From contig DASXYL010000064.1 of the NCBI GenBank assembly GCA_036502575.1, positions 1-64,000 on the forward strand: DNA of 64,000 bases. The letters run 5' to 3'. The DNA comes from DASXRA01 sp036502575 (lineage in GTDB: Bacteria > Actinomycetota > Actinomycetes > Mycobacteriales > Jatrophihabitantaceae). Both the position numbers and the translations under genes were made by a program. Shown here piece by piece: positions 17,597-26,718 of this stretch (position 1 is its first letter; each line of letters opens with the position of its first letter). Below the pieces are notes generated by a model. It had not been told where the DNA came from. It did not search any database and saw only the letters and a list, made by a program, of their open reading frames with translations.

Positions 17597-20500
17597 ATGG
17601 CTCGTCGGCTGTCGTCGCTGCGTGCGCGCATTGCCGTCTCTGTCGCGTGTATCGTCGCCGCCGGCTTTGTCGTGGTGAGTAGCTCAATCGCCGATGCGTC
17701 GGCCATGCCGACTTTCATATCGCAGATTTCGACCCACAAGGTCAACGTGACGAGCGTGGCGCTGACGCCCACGACGGCGCTCACCGCCGGTGACCGGCTC
17801 GTGGTCGAGACCGGGGTATGGAGCTCAGCTAGCGCCACGACCGGCACGGTTACCGACAGCGCGGGTGACACGTTCACCGAGATGCTCCACCTCACCGCGG
17901 CCGACCACACCGAGATGACAGTGTGGACCGCACCGGTGACGGTCGCCGGCACCCGCACCGTCACCGTGACGCCGACCGCCAAGGCCGACGTCGGTGTCGT
18001 CGTCCTCGACTACTCAGGCCTGTCGACCGCCGCCGGCCTGGGGGCCGTCGACGTGACGGCGAAGGCCACCAGCCGAACAACCGCCGCCGCGACCGTGAGC
18101 TCGGGTGCGACCGCAGCCGCGGCCGGATCCAACGAGTTGGCCATCGGTTTCTACGCGGACTCGGGATTCAGCTCGACGCTCATCGCGGGCAGCGGCTTCA
18201 CCAGCCGCGCCAACGTCTCGCCGACCAGCGACATGCAGATGCTCGGCGAAGACCGGCCGGTCTCCGCCGGTGAAATCTCGACCGCGACCGCAGGTACGGG
18301 TGCCAACACGTACTGGCTCATGGCCGACGTCGTATTCAAATCTGGCACCCCTCCGGCGCCTACCGCGCCGGGTCCACCGACCAACGTTGTCGCGTCCGGC
18401 GGCGACGGATCAGCGACGCTGACGTGGCTGGTGCCAGCAAATGGCGGCAGCCCGATCACGACGTACACGATCACCCCGTACATGGGCGGCACGGCGCAGC
18501 CCCCGTCGATCGTGACCGGCAGCCCACCTGCCCCGGCAGCCACGGTTACCGGACTGATGAACGGTATGAGCTACACGTTCACGGTCACTGCGACGAACGC
18601 CGTCGGCACCAGTCCGCCATCAGCTCAGTCCAATGCCGTCACGCCGTCCAACACGCCGGGCGGGACGTGGTCGGCCCTACAGACCTGGCCGATCGCCCCG
18701 CTGGCGATGCACGTGCTCTATACCGGCAAGACCGTCTCGTGGGATGGCTGGCAGCAGCCGCAACCAACCGTGGCCTGGGACCCGAACTCCCCGGGCACCT
18801 TCACGACCGTCAACGCGCCGGACAGCGTGTTCTGCGACGGGGCCGCCGATCTTCCGGATGGCCGGCTGCTCGTCATCGGCGGCTACGGCGGGCTGTCGAC
18901 AGGAAACATCGGCATCGTCGACACGAACATCTACGATCCGGCCACCGGTAGCTGGTCGCGCGTAGCGGACATGCACTACCCGCGCTGGTACCCCACCGTG
19001 ACTGAGCTGTCGGATGGGCGCTACCTCGCCGTCAGCGGCAACTCCACCAACGCGAGCACGTGGGCCGACACCCCTGAGGTCTACGACCCGACTACGAACG
19101 CGTGGACGCTCCTGCCGAACATCAACACCTCTTCGGTCCACGAGGTCGAATACCCGTTCAGCTACGAGGTGCCCAGCGGCAAGGTATTCGTCATCGGGCC
19201 CGAGGAGGACAACTCGCACCTGCTCGACGTCAATGCGCAGACCTGGACGTCGACCGGCTCGGCCGGCATGTTCAACGGATCCTCGATCATGTACCGACCA
19301 GGCAAGATCCTCTACAGCGGCGGAGCTGCTCTGATCAACACGCCGTCGACGGCGCAAAATACGACCGCCGTCATCGACACGACCGCCCCAACACCGACCT
19401 GGCGGCAGACCGCGCCGATGAACAACGCGCGGATCTACCACACCCTGGTCATGCTGGCCGACGGCACCGTTCTGAGCGTAGGAGGGTCGAACACCAGCAA
19501 CCAGCAGGTGATCACGACCGGAGTGCTGCCCACCGAGATCTGGAATCCGAGTAACGAGACCTGGACGCCGTCGGCGCCGATCGCGGCGGCACGCAACTAC
19601 CACTCGACGGCGGTGCTGCTGCCCGACGCCCGGGTGCTTGTCGCCGGTGGTGGACACTCCGAGGGGCTTCAGGACGCCGCTCAATACTCGTCGCAGATCT
19701 ATACCCCGTCCTACCTGTCGCAGGGTCCGCGGCCGACGATCACCTCGGCACCGGCGGGAACCGTGTACGGCGCCAACATGGCAGTGAGCTCGCCGGACGC
19801 CTCGTCGATCACGTCGGTGAACCTGGTCTCGCTCGGCGCGGATACGCACCAGATCGACATGAACCAGCACTTCGTCCCACTGACCTTCACCGCGTCCGGC
19901 ACCACCCTGAACGTGCAAGCGCCGTCGTCGGCCACGATCGCGCCGCCCGGCTACTACATGCTGTTCATCCTGAAGAACGGCGTCCCGTCGGTGTCGTCGA
20001 TGGTGCACATCGCCGCGACGCAGACGGCTCCCGGCACCCCGTCTGGTGTCGTCGCCACGGCGGGCAACGGCTCGGCAACCGTGACCTGGAATGCGCCGAG
20101 CAACGGCAACAGCCCCATCACGACCTATATCGTCACGCCGTACGCAAATGGAGTGGCCCAGTTCCCGACGACGGTCACCGGCAACCCGCCGGCGACGTCC
20201 GTCACGGTCTCGGCCCTCACCAACGGCACGCCCTACACGTTCACAGTCGCCGCCACCAACGCGGTCGGGACCGGGCAGCCGTCGGCACAGTCGAACGCCG
20301 TGACGCCGAGCGCTAACCCGCCGCCCGCGGTCGTGCAGTCGACCAGTACGCAGGTCGCCAACGTGAGCACCGTCGGCGTCAGCCCCACGTCTGCCGTGAC
20401 GAGCGGCAATCGGTTGGTCGTCGAGACCGGCGTGTGGAGTTCCGGCCACGCGACGACGAGCGGCGTCTCGGACTCGGCCGGCAACACCTATACCAAGCTC

Positions 20501-21916
20501 ACCAGCTTCACCGGCTCCGACGGTGCTGAGATGGACGTCTGGACCGCGCCGATCACGAGCGGCGGTGGCACCAGACCGACGATCACGATAACGGCCACCG
20601 GCAGCGCCGACGTTGGCGCGACGGTCTTGGAGTACTCGGGCCTGTCGGCGGCGGCGGGGACGGGCGTCCTCGACGTTCAAGCGCATGCCACCGGAACGAC
20701 CAGCATCGCGGCCACTGTCGACTCAGGGGCGACGCCCGCGACCACGGCCAACGGTGAGCTCGCCGTCGGCTTCTACGCCGACTCAGGGTTCGGCGCCACC
20801 GTGACGAGCGGAGCCGGCTGGACGCAGCGCGCGAACAGTTCGCCGAACGGCCTGATGGAGATGGCTGTCGAGGACCAGTCCGCCTCGTTCGGGGCCACCC
20901 CCAAGGCGGCATTCGGTACAGCCGCCAGAACTGTGTGGCTGGCCGAAACACTCGTGTTGAAGTCGGGTGCGACCACTCCGCCCACGGTGCCGTCCGCGCC
21001 GACGAACGTGACGGCCGCACCGCAGAATGGCGCGGCGTCGGTCAGCTGGTCGGCCCCGAACAATGGTGGCAGCGGGATCACCGGGTACACAGTCACGACC
21101 TACTCAGGCTCCACCGTGGTGAGCACGACCCCCGTGGCGGCGTCGTCCGTGAGCACGACGGTCACCGGTCTTACGAACGGCACGTCATACAACTTCGCCG
21201 TCACCGCAACTAACGCGGTCGGCAGTGGTCCGCTCTCGACACTGTCCAATACGGTCGTCCCTACGGCCGCGCCGCCCGCCGCATTCATCCAGCAAGTAGC
21301 CGGACGAGGGGCGTCGGGCGCTTCGCTGACCGTCACGCCAAAGAATGTCCTGGTCAGTGGGAATCGGTTGATCGTCGAGACGGGCGTCTGGGCGTCCGGT
21401 CATCCGACGATCTCGGCGGTCACCGACAGCGCCGGTGACCCGTTCACGGAGCTGACGCACTTCACCGCGTCAGATGGCACCGAGATGAGCATCTGGAGCG
21501 CACCGATCACCGCCGGTGGTGGGACGAAGCCGACGATCACCGCCACCGCTACCGGCTCGGCGGATATCGGCGTCGCCGCCCTCGAGTACTCAGGGCTGGC
21601 AGCGAGTGCCCCCGTCGACGTCTCGGCGCACGCCACCGGCACGACGACGAGCGCTCAGAGCGTGAGCTCGGGCGCTACGACGGCGACTCACGGATCCACC
21701 GAGGTCGCGATCGGCTTCTACGTCGACTCCGGATTCGGCACGGCCCTTACCCCCGACCCGGGCTATACGTCGCGGGTGAACCTTTCACCGTTTGGCGATA
21801 TGGATCTTCTCGTCGAGGATGCGATAGTCACCGTCGGGGCGACACCGGCGCCGAGCATTGGCACCGGCGCCAACACGGTCTGGCTCGCGGCGGCCATTGT
21901 GTTCAACAACGGCTGA
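17597..21916 (+). CDS. Secreted galactose-oxidase-like copper-radical oxidase with FN3 domains and tripled repeat
   Basis: The 1439-residue protein has a signal peptide (residues 1-35). Three copies of a roughly 210-residue beta-rich domain lie at about 36-250, 911-1123 and 1227-1439. FN3 domains lie at about 252-352, 810-905 and 1131-1223. A kelch/galactose-oxidase unit lies at about 355-805. All five expected catalytic positions are present: Cys413 in VFCDGA, Tyr465 in RWYPT, Tyr668-His669 in RNYHS, and His751 in THQID. A Cys-Tyr cofactor and copper site are thus predicted; the substrate (alcohol or sugar) is unknown. The ATG at 17597 follows CGGGGGGATCG. It is flanked by duplicated mfd tails. 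Confidence 0.88.
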   Translation: MARRLSSLRARIAVSVACIVAAGFVVVSSSIADASAMPTFISQISTHKVNVTSVALTPTTALTAGDRLVVETGVWSSASATTGTVTDSAGDTFTEMLHLTAADHTEMTVWTAPVTVAGTRTVTVTPTAKADVGVVVLDYSGLSTAAGLGAVDVTAKATSRTTAAATVSSGATAAAAGSNELAIGFYADSGFSSTLIAGSGFTSRANVSPTSDMQMLGEDRPVSAGEISTATAGTGANTYWLMADVVFKSGTPPAPTAPGPPTNVVASGGDGSATLTWLVPANGGSPITTYTITPYMGGTAQPPSIVTGSPPAPAATVTGLMNGMSYTFTVTATNAVGTSPPSAQSNAVTPSNTPGGTWSALQTWPIAPLAMHVLYTGKTVSWDGWQQPQPTVAWDPNSPGTFTTVNAPDSVFCDGAADLPDGRLLVIGGYGGLSTGNIGIVDTNIYDPATGSWSRVADMHYPRWYPTVTELSDGRYLAVSGNSTNASTWADTPEVYDPTTNAWTLLPNINTSSVHEVEYPFSYEVPSGKVFVIGPEEDNSHLLDVNAQTWTSTGSAGMFNGSSIMYRPGKILYSGGAALINTPSTAQNTTAVIDTTAPTPTWRQTAPMNNARIYHTLVMLADGTVLSVGGSNTSNQQVITTGVLPTEIWNPSNETWTPSAPIAAARNYHSTAVLLPDARVLVAGGGHSEGLQDAAQYSSQIYTPSYLSQGPRPTITSAPAGTVYGANMAVSSPDASSITSVNLVSLGADTHQIDMNQHFVPLTFTASGTTLNVQAPSSATIAPPGYYMLFILKNGVPSVSSMVHIAATQTAPGTPSGVVATAGNGSATVTWNAPSNGNSPITTYIVTPYANGVAQFPTTVTGNPPATSVTVSALTNGTPYTFTVAATNAVGTGQPSAQSNAVTPSANPPPAVVQSTSTQVANVSTVGVSPTSAVTSGNRLVVETGVWSSGHATTSGVSDSAGNTYTKLTSFTGSDGAEMDVWTAPITSGGGTRPTITITATGSADVGATVLEYSGLSAAAGTGVLDVQAHATGTTSIAATVDSGATPATTANGELAVGFYADSGFGATVTSGAGWTQRANSSPNGLMEMAVEDQSASFGATPKAAFGTAARTVWLAETLVLKSGATTPPTVPSAPTNVTAAPQNGAASVSWSAPNNGGSGITGYTVTTYSGSTVVSTTPVAASSVSTTVTGLTNGTSYNFAVTATNAVGSGPLSTLSNTVVPTAAPPAAFIQQVAGRGASGASLTVTPKNVLVSGNRLIVETGVWASGHPTISAVTDSAGDPFTELTHFTASDGTEMSIWSAPITAGGGTKPTITATATGSADIGVAALEYSGLAASAPVDVSAHATGTTTSAQSVSSGATTATHGSTEVAIGFYVDSGFGTALTPDPGYTSRVNLSPFGDMDLLVEDAIVTVGATPAPSIGTGANTVWLAAAIVFNNG

Positions 21917-21932
21917 GCACCCAGGTCAGGGG

Positions 21933-22238
21933 TTCGGGTCGATCCCGCCGCCGGTCGAGAACCTCCTTGCCGTGGCCCGGTTCAAGGTCCTGTGCCGGCG
22001 CTACGGCGTCACCGAGGTGTCGCTGCAGGGCTCGTCGGTGCGGTTCTCGCCGCTCGACCTGCCCGAGTCGGGTCAGCTTCGCCTGCAGCGCCTCTACGAC
22101 CGGTCGCTGTACAAGCAGGCGGTCGGGACGGTGTCGGTGCCGCGTCCCAAGCAGCCCGGCCTCGGCGGCGATCCGTTGCGTGACATCGCCCTGCTGACCT
22201 GGTGCGGCGAGGTGCTGGCCCAGGTCGTAGGCCGGTAG
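21933..22238 (+). pseudogene. Detached second copy of the mfd 3' end
   Basis: This copy encodes the last 100 residues of Mfd plus one extra Arg. It lacks any start of its own: upstream in frame it runs into the galactose-oxidase-like gene read in another frame. It begins 16 bases after that gene's stop. Relative to mfd it has a Pro-to-Ser and an Ala-to-Ser change, 13 silent changes and an inserted CGG before the stop. It is a remnant of recombination rather than an expressed gene. Confidence 0.9.
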
Positions 22239-22274
22239 CGTGTAGGCAATCGGTACGAGTTCGAGGAGGTGACC

Positions 22275-22865
22275 GTGACTGCCGCCGAATTGAGCGCGCT
22301 GGAGAGCCACGGTGTCTGGACCACTGACGACCTCGACGAGCTCCCAGAGAGCCAGCGCCATCACGAGCTGATCGACGGAGTGTTGATCGTGCCCCCAGCC
22401 CCCACGAATGTGCACCAATCGGTGATCTGGCGACTCGCGGCGACACTCGACGAGAGCTGCCCGCCCGAGTACGACGTGACGCAGGGCGTGGAGATCCGGA
22501 TCAGCAGAACGCGGTCGCTGATCCCGGATGTGGTGGCCACCACGGTCCATTCGGCTGCGCGCCACTCCGGAAAGTTCGCGCCGCACGACGTCGTGCTCGC
22601 CGTCGAGGTCATCTCGCCCAGCTCGGTGACCATGGACCAGATCACCAAGTCAGCGCTGTACGCCCAGGCCGGCATCCCCTACTACTGGCTGGTGGACACC
22701 GATCCGCGAATCGCGATACGCACGTTCCGGCTCGACCCGACCGATGGTTTCTACCAGCCGACGGGCGAGTTCGGCGACCAAGTGACAGCCACCGAGCCGT
22801 GGAAGATCGACTTCCCGATCAGCCGGATCACCCCGCGTCACCTCGGAGGCCAGCCGACCGGCTAG
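22275..22865 (+). CDS. Uma2 family endonuclease-like protein (DUF820)
   Basis: The 196-residue protein matches the Uma2 family, a PD-(D/E)xK-fold group of uncertain function. The core shows IPDVV, then VLAVEVISPSS (acidic positions), then the Lys in DQITKSALYAQAG followed by YYWLVD. The GTG at 22275 follows GAGGAGGTGA at ideal spacing, so the GTG at 22269 inside that sequence is rejected. It is a single gene directly after the detached mfd tail. Whether it cleaves DNA is unknown; similar genes are common and often stand alone. Confidence 0.85.
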   Translation: MTAAELSALESHGVWTTDDLDELPESQRHHELIDGVLIVPPAPTNVHQSVIWRLAATLDESCPPEYDVTQGVEIRISRTRSLIPDVVATTVHSAARHSGKFAPHDVVLAVEVISPSSVTMDQITKSALYAQAGIPYYWLVDTDPRIAIRTFRLDPTDGFYQPTGEFGDQVTATEPWKIDFPISRITPRHLGGQPTG

Positions 22866-22962
22866 CCTGCACCAACTGTCCGCAGAACGCGGTTATGAGC
22901 GCGCTCGTCTCGTCCTCGATGATCTGGTCGGAGTCGGAGTTCGGGCGGCCCGGAACGTGGAC

Positions 22963-24105
22963 TCAGGCGTCCGGGTCGAATTCGGCGGGTGGGTCGGCGA
23001 GTCCGAAGTAGTGCTCGATCGCCCGGACGGAGCGGGCGGCGGCGTGGCCGTCGCCGTACGGGTTGACCGCGTTGGCCATCGCGCGGTACCGCTCGTCGTC
23101 GTCGAGCAGGCGGCTGACTTCGGTGACGATGCGGTCCTCATCGGTGCCTACCAGCTTGACCGTCCCGGCCTCGACCGCCTCGGGCCGCTCGGTGGTGTCG
23201 CGCATGACGAGCACCGGCTTGCCGAGACTCGGGCCCTCCTCCTGTACGCCGCCGCTGTCACTGAGGATCAGGTGGCTGTCCTGCATGAGCCGGGCGAACT
23301 GCCCGTACGGCAGGGGATCGGTGATGATCACGTTGGACAGCTCCCGCAACGGTGGCAGCAGCACCTCGCGGACGACGGGGTTCAGGTGCGCGGGCAGGAC
23401 GAAGGCGGCGTCCGGGTAGCGCTGAGCCAGCCGCCGCACGGCCCGGGCCGCCTGGGCCATCGGCGATCCCCACGACTCGCGGCGGTGCGCCGTGATGAGC
23501 ACCATGCGCCGGCCGTCGAGCCGCTCGAGGGCCGGGTCGTCGAACGGCAGCCGGCGCGCGACGACGTCGAGCAGGGCGTCGATGACGGTGTTGCCGGTGA
23601 TCGTGACCCGCTCCGGCTTGATGTTCTCCGCGACGAGGTTGGCCCGCGACGTCCGTGTCGGCGCGAGGTGCAGGCTGGCCACCTGCGAGGTGAGCCGCCG
23701 ATTGATCTCCTCCGGGAACGGCGAGTACGGGTTGGACGTGCGCAGCCCGGCCTCGACGTGCACGACCGGGATCTTCTCGTAGAACGCGGCGAGCGCGGCC
23801 ACGAACGAGGTCGTTGTGTCGCCCTGCACCACCACGGCGTCGGGCGCCTCCTCGCGGATGACGTCGCCGAGTCCGGCGAGAGCGCGCACCGTGATGTCCT
23901 GCAGCGTCTGCCGCGGCACGATGATGTCGAGGTCGTGCACCGGCTCGATGCCGAACAGGCGATTGACCTGGTCGAGCATCTCGCGGTGCTGGCCCGTGAC
24001 GACGGTCAGCGGACGAAGATGCTTCGACCCCCCCAGCTGGCTGATCACCGGAGCGAGCTTGATTGCTTCAGGCCGTGTCCCGTAGACGACCATCACCGTG
24101 CGCAC
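22963..24105 (-). CDS. wecB: Non-hydrolysing UDP-N-acetylglucosamine 2-epimerase
   Basis: This 380-residue protein is close to the usual family length. It carries YGTRPEAIKLAPV at the N-terminus, QGDTTTSF, HVEAGLRT, PEEINRRLTSQ and AHRRESWG, all parts of the UDP-binding and catalytic cleft. It interconverts UDP-GlcNAc and UDP-ManNAc in the cytoplasm, supplying ManNAc or its derivatives to surface glycans. It lies some 10 kb from the polysaccharide locus, as an isolated gene. The start is GTG; no strong Shine-Dalgarno was seen. Confidence 0.93.
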   Translation of the reverse strand: MRTVMVVYGTRPEAIKLAPVISQLGGSKHLRPLTVVTGQHREMLDQVNRLFGIEPVHDLDIIVPRQTLQDITVRALAGLGDVIREEAPDAVVVQGDTTTSFVAALAAFYEKIPVVHVEAGLRTSNPYSPFPEEINRRLTSQVASLHLAPTRTSRANLVAENIKPERVTITGNTVIDALLDVVARRLPFDDPALERLDGRRMVLITAHRRESWGSPMAQAARAVRRLAQRYPDAAFVLPAHLNPVVREVLLPPLRELSNVIITDPLPYGQFARLMQDSHLILSDSGGVQEEGPSLGKPVLVMRDTTERPEAVEAGTVKLVGTDEDRIVTEVSRLLDDDERYRAMANAVNPYGDGHAAARSVRAIEHYFGLADPPAEFDPDA

Positions 24106-24159
24106 GGCGCACAGCCTCGCCGAGGCCGGGCGTCCACCGCAAACCGTGAAACACGGATC

Positions 24160-24510
24160 TCACGGCCGCTTCGCCCTCGGCAACGCCGCAACGATCAGGG
24201 CGTAGGAGTCGTCGATCAGCTCCCGCACCTCGTCGTCGTCCGGCGCGCCGAGGCCGGCCGCGACCACTTGGTTCCACAGCGTCTTCGAGAGGTACCTCGC
24301 CAGGCCGGCATGCTCGGGGAAGCGCGCCCGCCACTCGTCGATCACCTCGGGCGTGTTCTTGGCGGTGATCGTGAAGGCCGGGCCCGGATCGCCGAGGAAG
24401 GCGAAGATCTTGCCGCCGACCTTGGCCACGAGGTGGTCCGGGCTCCAGGGGCTGTCCAGGTAGGCGCCGGGCAGGCTCAGGCAGTGCTCGGTGGCCGCGT
24501 CCCGATCCAT
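24160..24510 (-). CDS. MmcQ/YjbR family protein
   Basis: The 116-residue protein matches the YjbR fold in length and layout. It starts with a short helix and LPGAYLDSPW, then a strand GGKIFAFLG, the segment PGPAFTITAKNTPEVIDEWRA (the double-wing part, shown split: first PGPAFTITAK) and a C-terminal ELIDDSYALIVAALP helix. The family was once called DNA-binding but its function is not settled. It stands alone between wecB and the oxidoreductase gene. Confidence 0.8.
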   Translation of the reverse strand: MDRDAATEHCLSLPGAYLDSPWSPDHLVAKVGGKIFAFLGDPGPAFTITAKNTPEVIDEWRARFPEHAGLARYLSKTLWNQVVAAGLGAPDDDEVRELIDDSYALIVAALPRAKRP

Positions 24511-24525
24511 GTCGCGACCCTACGG

Positions 24526-24576
24526 CGAATCGGGGTTGATTCACCCCGCATACGCGGGCGAACCCACCCCGATTCG
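24526..24576. repeat. Intergenic hairpin (palindrome, single copy seen)
   Basis: CGAATCGGGGT (24526-24536) pairs perfectly with ACCCCGATTCG (24566-24576). The loop holds a further CCCGC/GCGGG stem. It lies just upstream of the yjbR-like gene and downstream of the oxidoreductase gene, so it could end the latter's transcript. Confidence 0.6.
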
Positions 24577-24586
24577 AGCTGATCGG

Positions 24587-25507
24587 TCAGGGGACGATGA
24601 CCACCCGGCCGCGCAGGCCGCCCTTGCCGGCCAGGTCGAGCGCCGCGGGCGCCTCGTCCAGCGGGAACGTCTGCGCGACACGCAGGGTGAGCCGACCGGC
24701 GTCGACCAGGCGCCCGAGCTCGGCCAGCAGCGCCCCGTCGTGGTGCGCGAATTGGTCCAGCCGTCGGATGGCCCGCTCTGCCGGCGCCGGACCCAACGAC
24801 GGCGCGAGGTTCACGTAGGCGCCGCCGTCGCGGACCGCGCCGAGTACGGACTCACGCAGATGGGCCGGGTCGATCACCCCGTCGACCCCGTCCGGGAAGA
24901 TCGCCCGCACCGCACCCGCCGGGTCGTCGGACCGGGGGACGAAGGTCCGCGCGCCCCAGCCACGCACCGCTTGCTCGTCGCCCGCGCCGGCCAACCCCAC
25001 GACGTGCAGGCCGCGCGCCGTGGCGAGCTCGACGACGAACCCACCCACTGCGCCGGCCGCTCCTGTGACCAGCAGAGTCTGGCCCGGCGCGAGATCGATC
25101 AGGTCGAGCGACTGCGCCGCCGTGACGGCGTTGAGCGGCAGCGTGGACGCGGCGATCGCGTCGACCGTGCGCGGTGCGGGCGCCACCGCTGCGGCGTCCA
25201 GCACGACGAAGTCGGCGTACGGGCCGAGCTTCTTGACGAGCTGGTCCTCGAGCCCGACGACGACGTCGCCGACGGCGAACTGCTCGACGCCGGCGCCCAC
25301 GGCGTCGACCCGCCCGGCGACGTCCCACCCCAGTCCGACGGGCAGCTGCTCGGCGTCGATCGGCACCACCCCGTCGCGGGTCAGTACGTCGACCGGGTTC
25401 ACCGCGGCCGCCGCGACCTCGATCCTGACCTGGGCGGGGCCAGGCTCGGACGTCGGCACCTCGATGAGATCGAGCGATCCGAATTTGCTGACAACTACTG
25501 CGCGCAT
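24587..25507 (-). CDS. NADP-dependent quinone oxidoreductase-like protein (MDR superfamily)
   Basis: The 306-residue protein has the GroES-like N-terminal domain (GLGWDVAGRVDAVG) and a Rossmann domain with LLVTGAAGAVGGFVVELA. It lacks the zinc-ligand cysteines of alcohol dehydrogenases, which points to quinone or enone reduction. The ATG at 25507 is eight bases after GAGGAG; the GTG at 25516 is too close to it. It is divergent from an HxlR regulator, the arrangement known for QorR with its quinone oxidoreductase, so quinone or thiol stress induction is likely. Confidence 0.85.
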   Translation of the reverse strand: MRAVVVSKFGSLDLIEVPTSEPGPAQVRIEVAAAAVNPVDVLTRDGVVPIDAEQLPVGLGWDVAGRVDAVGAGVEQFAVGDVVVGLEDQLVKKLGPYADFVVLDAAAVAPAPRTVDAIAASTLPLNAVTAAQSLDLIDLAPGQTLLVTGAAGAVGGFVVELATARGLHVVGLAGAGDEQAVRGWGARTFVPRSDDPAGAVRAIFPDGVDGVIDPAHLRESVLGAVRDGGAYVNLAPSLGPAPAERAIRRLDQFAHHDGALLAELGRLVDAGRLTLRVAQTFPLDEAPAALDLAGKGGLRGRVVIVP

Positions 25508-25554
25508 CGTGTGCACTCCTCTGTTTCGGTGGTGATGCGCAGCTATGCTGCCGA

Positions 25555-25599
25555 CTGTTACTCTCTATTGGGAAGTAGCCACCTCAGAGTGCGTAACAG
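25555..25599. promoter_or_regulatory. Candidate HxlR-type operator between oxidoreductase and hxlR genes
   Basis: CTGTTAC (25555-25561) and GTAACAG (25593-25599) form a perfect inverted repeat. Inside it, TTACT (25558-25562) and AAGTA (25573-25577) make a second, tighter repeat of the TACT...AGTA kind reported for DUF24/HxlR regulators. It lies in the shared divergent promoter region. Confidence 0.55.
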
Positions 25600-25614
25600 A
25601 CGCCAGGGAGAGCC

Positions 25615-26013
25615 ATGGCCACCACAACAGCCGCTCAGCGCCGTCGGCAGGCCCGGGCGGAGTACGACGCGTTCCTCGCCGCGTGCCCCAGTCGGCTGCT
25701 GCTCGACCGGTTCGCCGACAAGTGGGTGGCACTGATCCTGTGTTCGCTCGCCGAGGGCGAGCAGCGCTACAGCGAGATCGCGCGCACCATCGCCGGGGTC
25801 AGCCAGAAGATGTTGACGCAGACCCTGCGCAATCTGGAGCGCGACGGCGTCCTCATCCGGTCGATCACCCCGGCGGTGCCCGTGCGGGTGTCCTACCGGC
25901 TCACCCCGCTGGGCGACTCGCTGCTGCCGGTCGTGCGCGCGATCAAGCAATGGGCCGAGCAGAACATGGGCGCCGTCCAGGAGGCCCGGCAGCGCTACGA
26001 CGCCGCGTCCTGA
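25615..26013 (+). CDS. HxlR (DUF24) family transcriptional regulator
   Basis: The 132-residue winged-helix protein has the family core CPSRLLLDRFADKW, whose Cys (about residue 24) is the redox-sensing position in many members. It continues with RYSEIARTI, QKMLTQTLRNLERDGVL (recognition helix) and RVSYRLTPLG (wing). It probably represses the divergent oxidoreductase gene by binding the palindrome between them. The ATG follows GGGAG. Redox sensing is inferred from the Cys position only. Confidence 0.88.
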   Translation: MATTTAAQRRRQARAEYDAFLAACPSRLLLDRFADKWVALILCSLAEGEQRYSEIARTIAGVSQKMLTQTLRNLERDGVLIRSITPAVPVRVSYRLTPLGDSLLPVVRAIKQWAEQNMGAVQEARQRYDAAS

Positions 26014-26091
26014 GCCCGTTGCGGCGCGACTGCGGCGGCATGAGAGCCTGTCCAGGACGTCGTGCCCATCGCGTAGGGAGATCGAAGCACC

Positions 26092-26718
26092 GTGAGACTT
26101 CGCCGGGTCGGTGCCTGCGTGGTTGTCGTGCTCGCCCTCGCCGGGCTGAGCGCGTGCCGCACCAAGGCGGGGGCCGCCGCGTTCGTCGATGGCCATCGCA
26201 TTTCCGAGGGCGATGTCACCAAATACCTCGAGTCGGGTTACACGGCTCCGGCCGCGACGAGTGGTAGCCAGGCGCCGCAACCGCCGCGGGCCCTCGCACT
26301 CAACACGATCATCGAGAGCCGACTCATGACGGCGCTGCTGCAGCGCTCGCTCGGCGGCGTTCCGGCTGACAGCGTCCTGGCGAGTCTGCACGACGAGGCG
26401 CTATCGGTGCAGGTCGGCATCCAGGCAACCGGCAGCCAGGCCGACGCGCAGCTGCTGAGCGTCCTGACCAAGGCTGGCATGAAGCCGAGTTTCGCGAGCG
26501 TCCTCACGCGGGACATCGAGCTCAAGCAGGTCGTCATCGACAAGATCCAGGCTCAGCAGCAGTCCGACATAGGCGCCGCGGTCAAGAAGCTCGGCATCCC
26601 GGTCAGCATCAGCGGGCGATACGGCACCTGGTCGATCGCCGATGCCGGCATCGTTGCATCCACCCCACCGGACTTCCTGAAGCTCGACTCGGCCACGCCC
26701 GCCCCCGCTGGTGGTTGA
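26092..26718 (+). CDS. Lipoprotein with SurA-N-like domain
   Basis: The 208-residue protein has a signal ending LAGLSAC (lipobox), then AAFVDGHRISEGDVTKYL, the start of a SurA N-terminal-type chaperone region. No peptidyl-prolyl isomerase domain follows. Such short SurA-like lipoproteins are commonly found directly before mazG in Actinobacteria, as here, where the two genes overlap by eight bases. The GTG start follows GGGAG. A chaperone role at the membrane is inferred from the family. Confidence 0.75.
   Translation: MRLRRVGACVVVVLALAGLSACRTKAGAAAFVDGHRISEGDVTKYLESGYTAPAATSGSQAPQPPRALALNTIIESRLMTALLQRSLGGVPADSVLASLHDEALSVQVGIQATGSQADAQLLSVLTKAGMKPSFASVLTRDIELKQVVIDKIQAQQQSDIGAAVKKLGIPVSISGRYGTWSIADAGIVASTPPDFLKLDSATPAPAGG

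Noticed and set aside
18677..20686. A 669-codon open frame antisense to the oxidase gene
   Set aside because: It has no domain, is full of Arg/Gly/Ala runs typical of reverse-strand high-GC sequence, and the sense strand has clear catalytic motifs.
21858..22238. A 126-residue open frame containing the second mfd tail, taken as a gene
   Set aside because: Its first 25 codons lie in the wrong frame of the oxidase gene, and the remainder is only the Mfd C-terminal end; it is better called a remnant.
22957..24582. A 541-codon open frame antisense to wecB and the YjbR-like gene
   Set aside because: Both sense genes have strong family motifs; the antisense product has none.
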